NCBI RefSeq assembly: GCF_014773395.1
Contig: NZ_JACXAF010000004.1
Location: 62,001-126,000 of the forward strand
Reading direction: 5' to 3'
Source: Neiella litorisoli
Lineage (GTDB): Bacteria; Pseudomonadota; Gammaproteobacteria; Enterobacterales; Neiellaceae
DNA length: 64,000 nucleotides
The translations under genes were made by a program, and so were the position numbers. Position 1 is the first letter of the stretch. Every line of letters starts with the position of its first letter. The notes under the pieces were generated by a model. It was not told where the DNA came from. It searched no databases and saw only the letters and a program-made list of their open reading frames with translations. Positions 39,060 through 50,917 of the stretch are shown here, piece after piece.

Positions 39060-39106
39060 CAAATTGCTGCACCTGACACATACTGCGGAGGGCAAGGCGT
39101 TATGCA
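39051..39106. repeat. attC-like recombination site 1
   Basis: The left arm reads TAAC-aaa-TTGC (39057-39067) and the right arm GCAA-ggc-GTTATGC (39092-39105). TAAC pairs with GTTA and TTGC with GCAA, while the three bases between them do not pair, which is the unpaired central spacer of attC. GTTATGC fits the core consensus GTTRRRY. The total of about 55 bp is at the short end for such sites. The upstream gene's stop codon lies in the left arm. Confidence 0.55.
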
Positions 39107-39120
39107 TCTTGAGCCAAGAT

Positions 39121-39561
39121 ATGAAGTACGAAATAACTCTACCAATTCATGAAGATCTAGGTGGCTATAAAAGCCTCTCTTATGTTGATCCTGAAAGTTC
39201 TAAATCGTGTCGAGATTCTCTAGAGCTTATGGCTACGTATTTTCGTAGAGAGTGCAAATATGATCACCTGCAATATGAAAGTAGCTGCCATCATCAAAAA
39301 TTTACTGGTGTATTGTTTTTTGAAAAGGCGATGGACTTAGTAAAAGAAATCGACCATTACCCAAACAGGGTAATCGGCGGTGCAGGCTTCTTGGAGCAGT
39401 CTGGTGGATATACCCTAGATTGGATCTGGATTCACCCATTCTCCAGAAACAGAGGAAATCTCAGAAAACACTGGCCAAAACTAAAAGAAAAATTTGGTGA
39501 ATTTAATCTCTCCCATCCAATTTCTGCACAAATGGCTAGGTTCCTAGAGAAAAATGCATAA
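39121..39561 (+). CDS. GNAT-like hypothetical protein, candidate integron cassette gene 2
   Basis: A 146-residue protein starting at ATG 39121, just after the right core of the first attC-like site; a longer frame from 38995 would run back through that site and the previous gene and is not credible. The C-terminal third (VIGGAGFLEQSGGYTLDWIW, IHPFSRNRGNLRKHWPKLKEKFGEF, then SAQMARFLEK) resembles the core and tail of GCN5-related N-acetyltransferase folds. Substrate unknown. The gene is AT-richer than its surroundings. Its TAA stop forms part of the next attC-like site. Confidence 0.65.
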   Translation: MKYEITLPIHEDLGGYKSLSYVDPESSKSCRDSLELMATYFRRECKYDHLQYESSCHHQKFTGVLFFEKAMDLVKEIDHYPNRVIGGAGFLEQSGGYTLDWIWIHPFSRNRGNLRKHWPKLKEKFGEFNLSHPISAQMARFLEKNA

Positions 39562-39639
39562 CAAGGCCAAGCACAATCGCACGCAAAAAGACGCGGTCTG
39601 GGGCTCGCTTTCGCGAGGCCTGTGTTGGCCGCGTCATCC
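39555..39639. repeat. attC-like recombination site 2 (right core degenerate)
   Basis: Left core GCATAAC (39556-39562) is the exact complement of the right core of site 1. The inner arms GGCCAAGCACA (39565-39575) and TGTGTTGGCC (39621-39630) pair perfectly except for one extra G at 39571, the extrahelical base that marks the recombined strand in attC. A terminal hairpin CTCGC-TTTC-GCGAG lies between them. The right core is GTCATCC instead of GTTATGC, two changes, so the site may have lost function. Confidence 0.6.
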
Positions 39640-39691
39640 TCACAGCAACTAACATTAACTTCCCAAGATCACTAATAAGGAGAGAGATAAA

Positions 39692-39898
39692 ATGGAATTT
39701 TTATTTATTGTTTGTTTAGGCATTCTTGTGTTCTGTATTTGGCTTTACCCAATAGTGAGGATTGCCAAATCAGATAGAACAGAAGGCGTCGAAAAAATTG
39801 CTTGGGTGCTTGTCACTGCCTTTTTGTTTTGGTTTGCGTGGGTGCTTTATTTGTTTCTTGCACCCATCGACAACCAAAAAAAGCAGACGCAGCACTGA
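39692..39898 (+). CDS. Small PLDc_N-like membrane protein
   Basis: A 68-residue protein with two membrane segments (about 3-20 and 36-56) around a short charged loop. LYPIVRIAKSDRTEGVEKIAWVLV ... WVLYLFLAP fits the PLDc_N domain found alone in small membrane proteins. GGAGAG lies upstream of the ATG. It sits between the second attC-like site and a strong terminator; it may be the last cassette or an ordinary chromosomal gene. Confidence 0.7.
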   Translation: MEFLFIVCLGILVFCIWLYPIVRIAKSDRTEGVEKIAWVLVTAFLFWFAWVLYLFLAPIDNQKKQTQH

Positions 39899-39913
39899 AA
39901 ATCTGATTATTAA

Positions 39914-39947
39914 ACCCGATGGTAATAGCTACCATCGGGTATTTTTA
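39914..39947 (+). terminator. Rho-independent terminator
   Basis: An 11-bp perfect stem (ACCCGATGGTA / TACCATCGGGT) with a 5-base loop, followed by ATTTTTATT. Ends the small membrane-protein transcript, facing the convergent TPR-TonB gene. Confidence 0.88.
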
Positions 39948-39951
39948 TTCG

Positions 39952-41043
39952 TCAATTGTGCCTTTTGAAGTCTAATCGAACATTAAGCTTTTCAGATTTA
40001 ACCGCTTTGCCATCAACAAACTTAGGTGCATAACGCCATTTTGCTAACGCGTCTTTCGATGGCTTCTCGAACAGTCGATTGCTGCTCTCAACTACGTCAA
40101 TATCCTCGACATTGCCGGTTGGAGAAATTGTAAAGCTCAATGCCACCCAACCATCGATCCCCTTATCGAGTGCCTTGCGCGGATACCTCGGCTGGACTCG
40201 GTATAAAGGTTGATGCCGTTGGTTTGGCTTCCAAGGTGTAATTTTTCCTAGCGCAACAACGTGCTCAGTGGCCTCATCAGAGTCGCCCATTTTTTCTAAG
40301 GTAGACACTAAAAACGCCCGAGTACTGAGCTCATATTTATGATTGCGACCATCCTCCGATATAAAACCGAGTAACGCTTGCTCGAAATATTGTTTGGCCT
40401 CATAGAAACTGCGCTGTCGTAACGATGACTTGCCCATGTTGAATGCGGCAATGCCAAGCCGATAGTCATTTTCTGGTAATTGTTCCTTATAAATATCGTA
40501 GCTTGACTGATACCACTCACCCGCCGTTTGCGCATCGCCAATCTTGCCATAGGTATCGGCTATCACCTGCGCTATGTAGGCCTGAGTCAAAGAGCCCTGC
40601 TCAACTTTTTTATTGATGACTTCAAGGCCACTGATCACCGACTGCAAGTATTGGCGCTTCTCTTTGGGCCGTGCCGCAACGATGGCTTGTTTATAGTAAA
40701 TATAAGGTTCAATGAGCTTTTCGCTGTCTTGGCCATAAATTGTTTTATAGCCTTCAATGACATACTGAAACAACTCGACTCGTTTACGGGCACTTTTGCG
40801 ATTGTTTTCCTCAACTAAAGACACCGCCCAATTGAGCGCCAAGACATAGCTGGTTTTCGCTTTTTCCCCATATTTTTCAATGCCTAGCTCATAAGCAATC
40901 TTTCCGTACTTGATGCGCTCAGAAAGATTGTTCGCTTGATAGGCTTGATTGAATTTTTGGTAGGCCTGTGAAAACGTCAAATCCGATTGCGAATAGGCAT
41001 TTACACTAGCCAACAATGTCAAAAATAAAATGATTACTCTCAT
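39952..41043 (-). CDS. TPR protein with C-terminal TonB domain
   Basis: About 363 residues, signal peptide or N-terminal anchor (VIILFLTLLASVNAYS). The middle has several tetratricopeptide-like repeats (GDAQTAGEWYQSSYDIYKEQ; RSFYEAKQYFEQALLGF). The last 80 residues are a TonB C-terminal fold: PRYPRKALDKGIDGWVALSF, then TISPTGNVEDIDVVES and DALAKWRYAPKFVDGK. Such proteins lack the proline-rich spacer of classic TonB and may work at the periplasmic side of outer-membrane uptake or as envelope adaptors. No TonB-dependent receptor gene is in the window. Start at ATG 41043 with GGG six bases upstream; ATG 41049 is in frame. Confidence 0.8.
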   Translation of the reverse strand: MRVIILFLTLLASVNAYSQSDLTFSQAYQKFNQAYQANNLSERIKYGKIAYELGIEKYGEKAKTSYVLALNWAVSLVEENNRKSARKRVELFQYVIEGYKTIYGQDSEKLIEPYIYYKQAIVAARPKEKRQYLQSVISGLEVINKKVEQGSLTQAYIAQVIADTYGKIGDAQTAGEWYQSSYDIYKEQLPENDYRLGIAAFNMGKSSLRQRSFYEAKQYFEQALLGFISEDGRNHKYELSTRAFLVSTLEKMGDSDEATEHVVALGKITPWKPNQRHQPLYRVQPRYPRKALDKGIDGWVALSFTISPTGNVEDIDVVESSNRLFEKPSKDALAKWRYAPKFVDGKAVKSEKLNVRLDFKRHN

Positions 41044-41130
41044 ATCCATCCCTAGAAAATACTGTACACACAGCTTTAAAAATCAAACAAGATCAATGCA
41101 CTAGCGCACCACGCATTGCGGCTCTGGGCG

Positions 41131-42711
41131 CTATTTGTTGTTAGTTCCTTTGCTACTTACTTTGTTGCCGCGAAAATCGAAGTTCCATTCGTCCATAAAT
41201 GACCGCGTGCGCGACTGGTCCATCAACCGAGCCGCTTGTTTAACAATTTTCGGATATTGACTGGCCACGTTGTTGCTTTCAGACGGATCATCTTTCAAGT
41301 TGTACAGTTCAATCGCTGTCACCTTGTCGCTGTTCTTCGGATAGAACCGCACGGCTTTCCAATCACCATGCTGCTCGTCTTTGATCCGCACCGCTTGCGA
41401 GTGAAAACCATTGGGGCGATGAAACTCCCAGTAAAGGCTTTGGTGCTGCGGTTGCTCGCCTTGCCCCATCAGGGTTGGCAAAAACGAGATGCCGCTGGTT
41501 TTTGCGCTTAGTTCGACGTTGGCCAAATCGGCCAGAGTTGGCAACACATCCCAAAACGCAGAGACATGATCGGTGCGTTGCCCTTGAGCGACTTTTCCGG
41601 GCCAGCGGGCAATGGTCGGCATACGAATACCGCCTTCATACAAATCGCGTTTAACGCCTCTGAATTGGCCGTTACTGTCGAAGAACTCCAGATCGGCCCC
41701 ACCCTCTGGGCTTGGGCCATTGTCACTGGTGAAGATGATTAGCGTGTTGTCATCCAGATCGAGTTCTTTCAGTAACGCCGTCAACTGGCCAATACCTTTA
41801 TCGATATGGGTGATCATGGCAGCTCGAGCCGCCCGAGGTCGCCGTTGCGGCAGGTATTTTGAGTCCACACCATACGGTGTTTCTTCAAACTCATACTGAT
41901 CGATTTCATCTTCGGGCGCTTGCAGTGCAGCGTGCGGCGCAGCGTAAGCCAAATACAAAAAGAACGGTTGGTCTTTATGCTCTTTGACATAGCGCAGCGC
42001 ATCTTGGGTTAAGCGCTCCTGAGCAAAATCTTCTCGCAAGTAGGCTTGGTAGCTTTTCGGATCATGCGGATCAACGCCCGCGGGCAACGCCTGATGAACG
42101 TCGAGCCATTCGTTATCGAGTGCAAACCACTCTTCGTTGCGCCACAGGTGCGTTGGGTAATGGTTGTGGGCTTGCTTTTGGTCCATGTAGCCAAAGAAGT
42201 AGTCAAAGCCTTGCTTGGTCGGCATACCATAAGAACCCGGCCCGCCAAGTCCCCACTTGCCAATCAACGCGGTGTGATAACCGGCTTGTTTCATGACCGT
42301 TGCTAGCGTAGTGGTGCCCGGCTTTAATGGCAGCTGGCCAAACTCGCCCTCATCGGTAAAGTCGCCCAACTCATAATTACCGCGAATTTGGCTATGACCT
42401 GAATGTAACCCGGTCATCAGTGAGGCGCGCGAAGGGGCGCAAACCGTATTGCCTGCGTAATGCTGAGTAAAGGTCAGCCCTTCATCCGCCAGTTGCTGCA
42501 AATTGGGCGTGCGAATCTTTTCCTGACCGTATGGTTCGATGTCTCCGATCCCCATGTCATCGACAATAATGTAAATCACATTGGGTTTGTTGCTGGTTGC
42601 CTGTGCAGTTGGCTGGTCAGCACCTTGCTGCGTTGCACAACCACTGAGGCCGATCAGACATGCGGCGGAAACCAAGCTGGCGACAAGGCTTTGTTGAACA
42701 TTATTTAACAC
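41131..42711 (-). CDS. S1-family sulfatase (CAPSR), lipoprotein
   Basis: About 526 residues, lipobox LSGC. NVIYIIVDDMGIGDIEPYGQ and NTVCAPSRASLMTGLHSGHS carry the metal ligands and formylglycine motif; ALIGKWGLGGPGS and FTSDNGPSPEGG follow. An arylsulfatase A/N-acetylgalactosamine-sulfatase-like layout. I prefer the GTG at 42711 with GGAG nine bases upstream; a TTG at 42717 is in frame but very close to the ribosome site. It runs in the same direction as the next sulfatase, with only 36 bp between them, so the two are probably cotranscribed. Confidence 0.9.
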   Translation of the reverse strand: MLNNVQQSLVASLVSAACLIGLSGCATQQGADQPTAQATSNKPNVIYIIVDDMGIGDIEPYGQEKIRTPNLQQLADEGLTFTQHYAGNTVCAPSRASLMTGLHSGHSQIRGNYELGDFTDEGEFGQLPLKPGTTTLATVMKQAGYHTALIGKWGLGGPGSYGMPTKQGFDYFFGYMDQKQAHNHYPTHLWRNEEWFALDNEWLDVHQALPAGVDPHDPKSYQAYLREDFAQERLTQDALRYVKEHKDQPFFLYLAYAAPHAALQAPEDEIDQYEFEETPYGVDSKYLPQRRPRAARAAMITHIDKGIGQLTALLKELDLDDNTLIIFTSDNGPSPEGGADLEFFDSNGQFRGVKRDLYEGGIRMPTIARWPGKVAQGQRTDHVSAFWDVLPTLADLANVELSAKTSGISFLPTLMGQGEQPQHQSLYWEFHRPNGFHSQAVRIKDEQHGDWKAVRFYPKNSDKVTAIELYNLKDDPSESNNVASQYPKIVKQAARLMDQSRTRSFMDEWNFDFRGNKVSSKGTNNK

Positions 42712-42747
42712 GGTCAAATTCTCCGGGAGTTAGCTGGCAAAATGCGC

Positions 42748-44211
42748 TTATTTGCGGCTCGGTTTAAGCAGTTTTTGCGCCGTTAGTTTGGCGGTAAACT
42801 CGGCATCATATTTAGGATTGAGCTGGGTCGGCACCGGCGCATCAACGGCCTCGCGCCACTGCTGCAATTCGGCTTTAAGCCGTGTTACCACATCCGGTAA
42901 ATGGCCGGCCAAATTAACGTGCTCACCGAGGTCGTTTTCAAGGTCATACAGCTCGTAGCTGTCATCTTCAAAGTAATGATGTAGCTTCCATTTGCCCTGT
43001 CGCATGGTGGAGCCGGGGCGCGTCCGGAACAATGGATCTTTGCTTTGGTCGGCTTTGGGGTTGTATGCCTGTAAGTAAATGGGGAAATGCCAATACAGGT
43101 TGCGCTCAGCGATGGCTTGTTGCTCAAACCATAAGCCCGATAAATCAACGCCATCGAGCACTTGGTTGCTGACATCAGCCCCGATGAGGTTGGCAAGCGT
43201 CGGATAAAAGTCGGCATTGATTACTGGCGTATTATCGATGCGCGGCATCACTTGTTTCGGCCATGACACCACAAGAGGTACCCGCGTGCCGCCTTCGTAA
43301 TAGCCACCTTTACCACCGCGAAGCGGATCCTGATAAGCAATCGATCGAATACCACCGTTGTCGGACGTAAAGATCACTAAGGTGTTTTGCAATAAGGCTT
43401 GCTGATCGAGGTGACGCACGATGCGGCCGATATTAATGTCCATCAGCTCAACCATGGCGGCGTAAGTTGCGTGGCGCTCGTTGCGAACTCGCGGGTGACT
43501 CAAATACTTTTGCTTCACGGAGTCGATTGCCTGCAACGGCGTGTGCACCGTGTAGTAAGGCACGTAAGCAAAAAATGGCTGGCTCTTGACCTTGCCAATC
43601 CACGATAGCAACTCGGACGTAATGCGGTTGGGTAGATACTCGCCTTCTGGGCCATTTTCCAGAAACGGCAGATCGTATGGGCTGAAATAGGACTTTGGAT
43701 GGCCCTTTAAGTGGCCTGCCACGTTGTGGTCAAACCCCTGTGTTTTGGCATCTTCACCCAAGTGCCATTTACCAAATGAGCCGGTGGTGTAGCCTGCTGA
43801 CTTAAAGGTTTCAGCTAGCGTGACAATCTCATCAGCAAGAATATCGGTGTTCGGCTCGGGGATCAGCTTGCGGGTTTTGTCATTGCCCCGCGCCGACGGC
43901 GACACGGTATACACACCATGGCGAGGCGAATATTGACCACTCATCAACACCGCCCGACTCGGCGCACAGTTGGCCGCCCCTGCATAAGCATCGGTAAAGG
44001 CAATGCCCTTGGCGGCTAAGGCATCAATATTCGGAGTTTGAAAAACGCCCGTGTGATCGTTGTAGCCAACATCGGCCCAGCCCAAATCATCCACTACAAT
44101 CAGCACCACGTTAGGCGGCTGGGTTGTGGCAATGGCATAACTGGTCAGCAAAGTCGTGACCAATAAACTCGATAGACGGCTTACCTGCCGTTTGATGTTG
44201 GCGACTCGCAC
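42748..44211 (-). CDS. S1-family sulfatase (CAPSR)
   Basis: A 487-residue exported sulfatase with a signal peptide to about residue 28 (no lipobox cysteine). NVVLIVVDDLGWADVGYND, ANCAPSRAVLMSGQYSPRHG, SFGKWHLGED and FTSDNGGIRSIAYQ are the standard motifs. GTG start with GGGAGG nine bases upstream. It comes after a chemoreceptor gene (42 bp) and before another sulfatase on the minus strand, the same receptor-sulfatase order as on the plus strand. Confidence 0.9.
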   Translation of the reverse strand: MRVANIKRQVSRLSSLLVTTLLTSYAIATTQPPNVVLIVVDDLGWADVGYNDHTGVFQTPNIDALAAKGIAFTDAYAGAANCAPSRAVLMSGQYSPRHGVYTVSPSARGNDKTRKLIPEPNTDILADEIVTLAETFKSAGYTTGSFGKWHLGEDAKTQGFDHNVAGHLKGHPKSYFSPYDLPFLENGPEGEYLPNRITSELLSWIGKVKSQPFFAYVPYYTVHTPLQAIDSVKQKYLSHPRVRNERHATYAAMVELMDINIGRIVRHLDQQALLQNTLVIFTSDNGGIRSIAYQDPLRGGKGGYYEGGTRVPLVVSWPKQVMPRIDNTPVINADFYPTLANLIGADVSNQVLDGVDLSGLWFEQQAIAERNLYWHFPIYLQAYNPKADQSKDPLFRTRPGSTMRQGKWKLHHYFEDDSYELYDLENDLGEHVNLAGHLPDVVTRLKAELQQWREAVDAPVPTQLNPKYDAEFTAKLTAQKLLKPSRK

Positions 44212-44253
44212 TGAATTGCCTCCCTTGGTTAGCTATGTTGGTAATGGACTATT

Positions 44254-46284
44254 TTAAAAATTAAATTCTTCAATGTTGCTGCGCAGCTCTTTGCCGCTTT
44301 CCAGCAAGGTACGCGTGGAGCCTAAGGTGTTAGCCCCCTGCTCATACATGCCTTTGGAATCGTCTTTAATGCTGTGAATGCGCTGATTAATTTCATCTGC
44401 CACATTGGTTTGCTGCTGCGCCGCGACGGCAATTTGATCGGCCATATCAGTAATTTGGCTGAGCTGACTCTTAATAGTGACAAAAGCCTCGGTGCTCTTT
44501 TCAACCACTTGCACCGCATCATTACCATTTTGCTGCAGTTCAACCATCCGCTCAGACGCTGCTGCTGCACCACTAATCAAGGCTTCAATTTGCTGTTGGA
44601 TTTGTTCGGTTGATTCTTGGGTGCGCTGCGAAAGCTCTCGCACTTCATCGGCAACCACGGCGAATCCGCGGCCTTTCTCGCCGGCTCTGGCGGCTTCAAT
44701 TGCCGCGTTCAAGGCCAGCAGGTTGGTTTGCTCGGAAATGCCTTTAATCACCTGCAAAATATTGCTGATCTGATTCGCTTCCTGATTGAGATTGGCAACA
44801 ATCTGGCTGGTGTCACCAAGCTCGGCAAACAACTGATCCATGGCTTGTTTCGACTGAGTGGCATCATGCTCACTGCTGATCGACAGATCATGAGCTTTTT
44901 TTACTGTGTCAGAGGTGGCAAGGGACATTTTCGAGACCTCATAGATGGTTGAGGTCATTTCGTTAATCGCCACCGAAATGGTGTTGGTCGCTTCTTTTTG
45001 GCTATCAATCAGCTTCATTGAATCCTGCATCGCTGATGACACATTCATGGTGGTGCCGTCCATTGACACGATTTTATTGCGCACTGCTGACAGGGTTTGC
45101 TCAAAGCTTTCGATAAGGGAATTGACGGCGCTGCCAACCACGGTTAATTCGTTTTTGCCCTTTAAATCGCTGCGCAAACGCATGTCTTTGGTGCTCGCCA
45201 GTGAGCTGAGTACTTCAACTAACTGGTCCAGTGGCTTGTTAATACTGGCGATAATTTTCGAACTCACTGCCAGCAACACCAATAGCAATACGACAATGGA
45301 AACCACGGTGTTGAAGGATTCATTCTGCGCTTGTTCAAGAATTTCGTTCTTCGAACGCCCCAATTCAGCTAGTACTTCCAAGGCAATTTTTTCATAACCG
45401 TGGTTAATCGCTTGGCCGGTTTGCAGCCAATGTGATTCGCCGACCGGTAATTTTTCACCCACCTTACTGTGGCCATTTTTGACCAGGTCTTTGTAGAGGG
45501 CTCGTGCTTGCTGGTAGAAATACTGATCGCCCAATTGGCGCTTGTAGGTGTCGATGGTTTGCTCAAGCGCAAAGCCCATAAATGCGTCGGTATACATTTC
45601 CTCAGCCAGAATTAACTTGCTGATAATGGCAAAGCCATTGACCGTCATCGGCTGGTACACCGCTTCATAAGACACGGCATTGAGAATTAACGCATAGTGC
45701 TTGGCATGCATTAAGTTTTCATAGGCATTGGCCAATTGCGATAAGCGCCGATCGCCGCCAGCAAGTAACACCACTTCATGGGTACTCGCCAGCAAATCAA
45801 AGCCGATGGTGCGCACGACATTAATGGTGTAAATCTTTTCTGAAGGTTTCTGCGGATTAGGGAAATTGCGGATCCGCTGATCAGCCTTGCGACGAATGGA
45901 CGGCAATATTTTGATCGATGATTTGATATCGATGACATTCGTTAACAGGGTTGGAAAAGCGTTGAATTTCTCGGTATTCAAGACATAGGCGTTGAACGCA
46001 TGTAACGCTTTATCAACGGCAATGCGGCTGTTTTGCATCTGCCGTTTAAAATCGAGTTTTGAGCCGACATACATCTTGGTGTACATGTGCTCTTGCTGGA
46101 TTGCCGAGATCAACGGCGTTGCCAGCGAAATATAATCATGCAATATGGTCAGTTGCTCAGCACTGGCGACCTTTTCATTCGCGCGCTGATAGCGCTCTAG
46201 CGCAAAAAACAAGGTCGCTATCAGTGGGATCAACACCAAAATGATGATGCGCGTTTTAATTCTTACTTGGTTGATTGCATTCAT
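44254..46284 (-). CDS. Methyl-accepting chemotaxis protein, NIT-type sensor (paralogue 3)
   Basis: A 676-residue receptor of the same plan as those at 31634 and 35469: membrane segment about 13-30 ([19 protein letters not shown]), helical periplasmic NIT-like domain, second membrane segment near 325-348, HAMP, and the signalling tip [31 protein letters not shown]. The C-terminal half is very similar in all three while the periplasmic halves differ, as expected for duplication followed by a change of ligand. Lies between the GH2 gene and two sulfatase genes on the minus strand. Confidence 0.9.
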   Translation of the reverse strand: MNAINQVRIKTRIIILVLIPLIATLFFALERYQRANEKVASAEQLTILHDYISLATPLISAIQQEHMYTKMYVGSKLDFKRQMQNSRIAVDKALHAFNAYVLNTEKFNAFPTLLTNVIDIKSSIKILPSIRRKADQRIRNFPNPQKPSEKIYTINVVRTIGFDLLASTHEVVLLAGGDRRLSQLANAYENLMHAKHYALILNAVSYEAVYQPMTVNGFAIISKLILAEEMYTDAFMGFALEQTIDTYKRQLGDQYFYQQARALYKDLVKNGHSKVGEKLPVGESHWLQTGQAINHGYEKIALEVLAELGRSKNEILEQAQNESFNTVVSIVVLLLVLLAVSSKIIASINKPLDQLVEVLSSLASTKDMRLRSDLKGKNELTVVGSAVNSLIESFEQTLSAVRNKIVSMDGTTMNVSSAMQDSMKLIDSQKEATNTISVAINEMTSTIYEVSKMSLATSDTVKKAHDLSISSEHDATQSKQAMDQLFAELGDTSQIVANLNQEANQISNILQVIKGISEQTNLLALNAAIEAARAGEKGRGFAVVADEVRELSQRTQESTEQIQQQIEALISGAAAASERMVELQQNGNDAVQVVEKSTEAFVTIKSQLSQITDMADQIAVAAQQQTNVADEINQRIHSIKDDSKGMYEQGANTLGSTRTLLESGKELRSNIEEFNF

Positions 46285-46416
46285 ATAAATCGACTAATCA
46301 GTTCCAACAACAGTACTCAAACAACTTCTGCGCCTGAGCTAACTACACATAACGCAAACCAGCGGCAGGCTTGGCCTACCCCGGTTCGGTTATTGAATGG
46401 TGTGAACGACAACCGG

Positions 46417-49707
<3,291 letters not shown>

Positions 49708-49886
49708 TTAGTCGGAAGGGAAAACGTTTAACCAAGAGTTGCACGTTAAGTGTCGATCCAACCATCACACGACCAAAAACCAACAATATAAAATCAAATG
49801 AAATCATAACAAAGCTATAACAATCAATTGGCAATCAAAATATCAGCCATGATATTTCTTCAAAGCGTGACCAACAGCAGAGTTAG

Positions 49887-50813
49887 TTAAGACCGTCGCT
49901 CCGACGATCGGTTATCAAAATAATGGGCTTTTTCGAGGTAGGCGTTGCGGATATGCTCAATCAGCAAGCGGATCTTGTTCGGTGTTTTTTTAACAAACGG
50001 GTGAATGGCATACACGCCTAACCTTTTTGCAACTTCATTGGCAAATAGCTCGACCAACTGGCCGCGCTGCAGATCTTCATAAACTAAGCACTTGGGCACA
50101 TAGACAATACCATGACCACTCAGCGCTGCCTTGCGCAGTGCGGTGGCATTATCGGTGGAGAATGAACCTGAGATCTTCACCGTGTAACTATCTTGCCCCG
50201 ATAAAAACTGCCAATTATTGCCCCCCGATGCCTGCCGAACATAGGAGAAACAATTGTGGGTCACTAAGTCGCTCGGTTGCGCCGGCAGGCCATGCGCAGC
50301 GATATACCGCGGCGAGGCACAAACAATCCATTGCGAATTGATAATGTGGCGGGCGATCAGGCTGGAGTCTTCTAACTGACCGGTTCGGATCACCAAGTCA
50401 AAACCTTCTTCGACGGCATCAACAAAACGGTTGTCGAGCGACATATCGACCGATAAGTCTGGGTGCATGCTGCAAAACTCCGTCACCGCCCCTGCCAATA
50501 ACAAGTCGCCAGAAATGGTCGGCACCGACATTTTGATATGACCGGTCAATTTCTCATTATCGTTGGCAACTTGGGCGATGGCTTCGGTGGTTGCTTGGCG
50601 AATACTATTGGCGCCAATCGCCAGTTTTCGGCCCGCTTCGGTGAGCGACAATTTGCGCGTGGTGCGCAGCAATAGTTGCGCATTGAGCTGTTGCTCAAGC
50701 CGCGAGATACGCTTGCTGACCACTGAATTAGTTAGGTTATTGTGCTCAGCTGCTTTGCTAAAACTGCCAAACTCCACCACTTGCGCAAACAAAATCAAAT
50801 CATCGGCCAGCAC
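49887..50813 (-). CDS. LysR-family transcriptional regulator
   Basis: A 308-residue regulator. Residues 1-60 are the winged helix (FGSFSKAAEHNNLTNSVVSKRISRLEQQL), followed by a two-lobe effector domain (GHIKMSVPTISGDLLL; FDLVIRTGQLEDSSLIAR; ATALRKAALSGHGIVYVP). The subgroup is that of AaeR/PA0477-like proteins. It is divergent from lldD with a 104-bp gap that contains a perfect 23-bp dyad, so it most likely controls lldD and itself. GTG start with AAAGG upstream. The inducer is not visible; lactate is a reasonable guess. Confidence 0.9.
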   Translation of the reverse strand: MLADDLILFAQVVEFGSFSKAAEHNNLTNSVVSKRISRLEQQLNAQLLLRTTRKLSLTEAGRKLAIGANSIRQATTEAIAQVANDNEKLTGHIKMSVPTISGDLLLAGAVTEFCSMHPDLSVDMSLDNRFVDAVEEGFDLVIRTGQLEDSSLIARHIINSQWIVCASPRYIAAHGLPAQPSDLVTHNCFSYVRQASGGNNWQFLSGQDSYTVKISGSFSTDNATALRKAALSGHGIVYVPKCLVYEDLQRGQLVELFANEVAKRLGVYAIHPFVKKTPNKIRLLIEHIRNAYLEKAHYFDNRSSERRS

Positions 50814-50832
50814 ATCAATTACCTTTATTTAG

Positions 50833-50855
50833 GAAATAATCAATTTCATTATTTC
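50833..50855. promoter_or_regulatory. Dyad-symmetric operator candidate for the LysR regulator
   Basis: GAAATAAT and ATTATTTC are perfect inverted repeats with a 7-base spacer, just upstream of the LysR start and 63 bp before lldD. A place for autoregulation and control of lldD. Confidence 0.5.
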
Positions 50856-50861
50856 TATATA

Positions 50862-50889
50862 TAGACAAAAAAGAAAGGTTTACTATGAC
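50862..50889 (+). promoter_or_regulatory. Possible lldD promoter
   Basis: TAGACA (5 of 6 to the -35 consensus), 16-base spacer, TATGAC (4 of 6 to -10). The transcript would start about 20-25 bp ahead of the lldD ATG. Weak, offered only because of its position next to the operator-like dyad. Confidence 0.3.
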
Positions 50890-50917
50890 GCCATCACAAC
50901 TATAAAGGCCTACCCTG

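Noticed and set aside
38995-39120. N-terminal extension of the GNAT-like cassette protein
   Set aside because: It would run through the attC-like site and overlap the previous gene; ATG 39121 is the sensible start.
39692-39898. Third integron cassette
   Set aside because: No attC-like site follows the gene; a normal terminator does. It is listed as an ordinary gene, with the cassette option left open.
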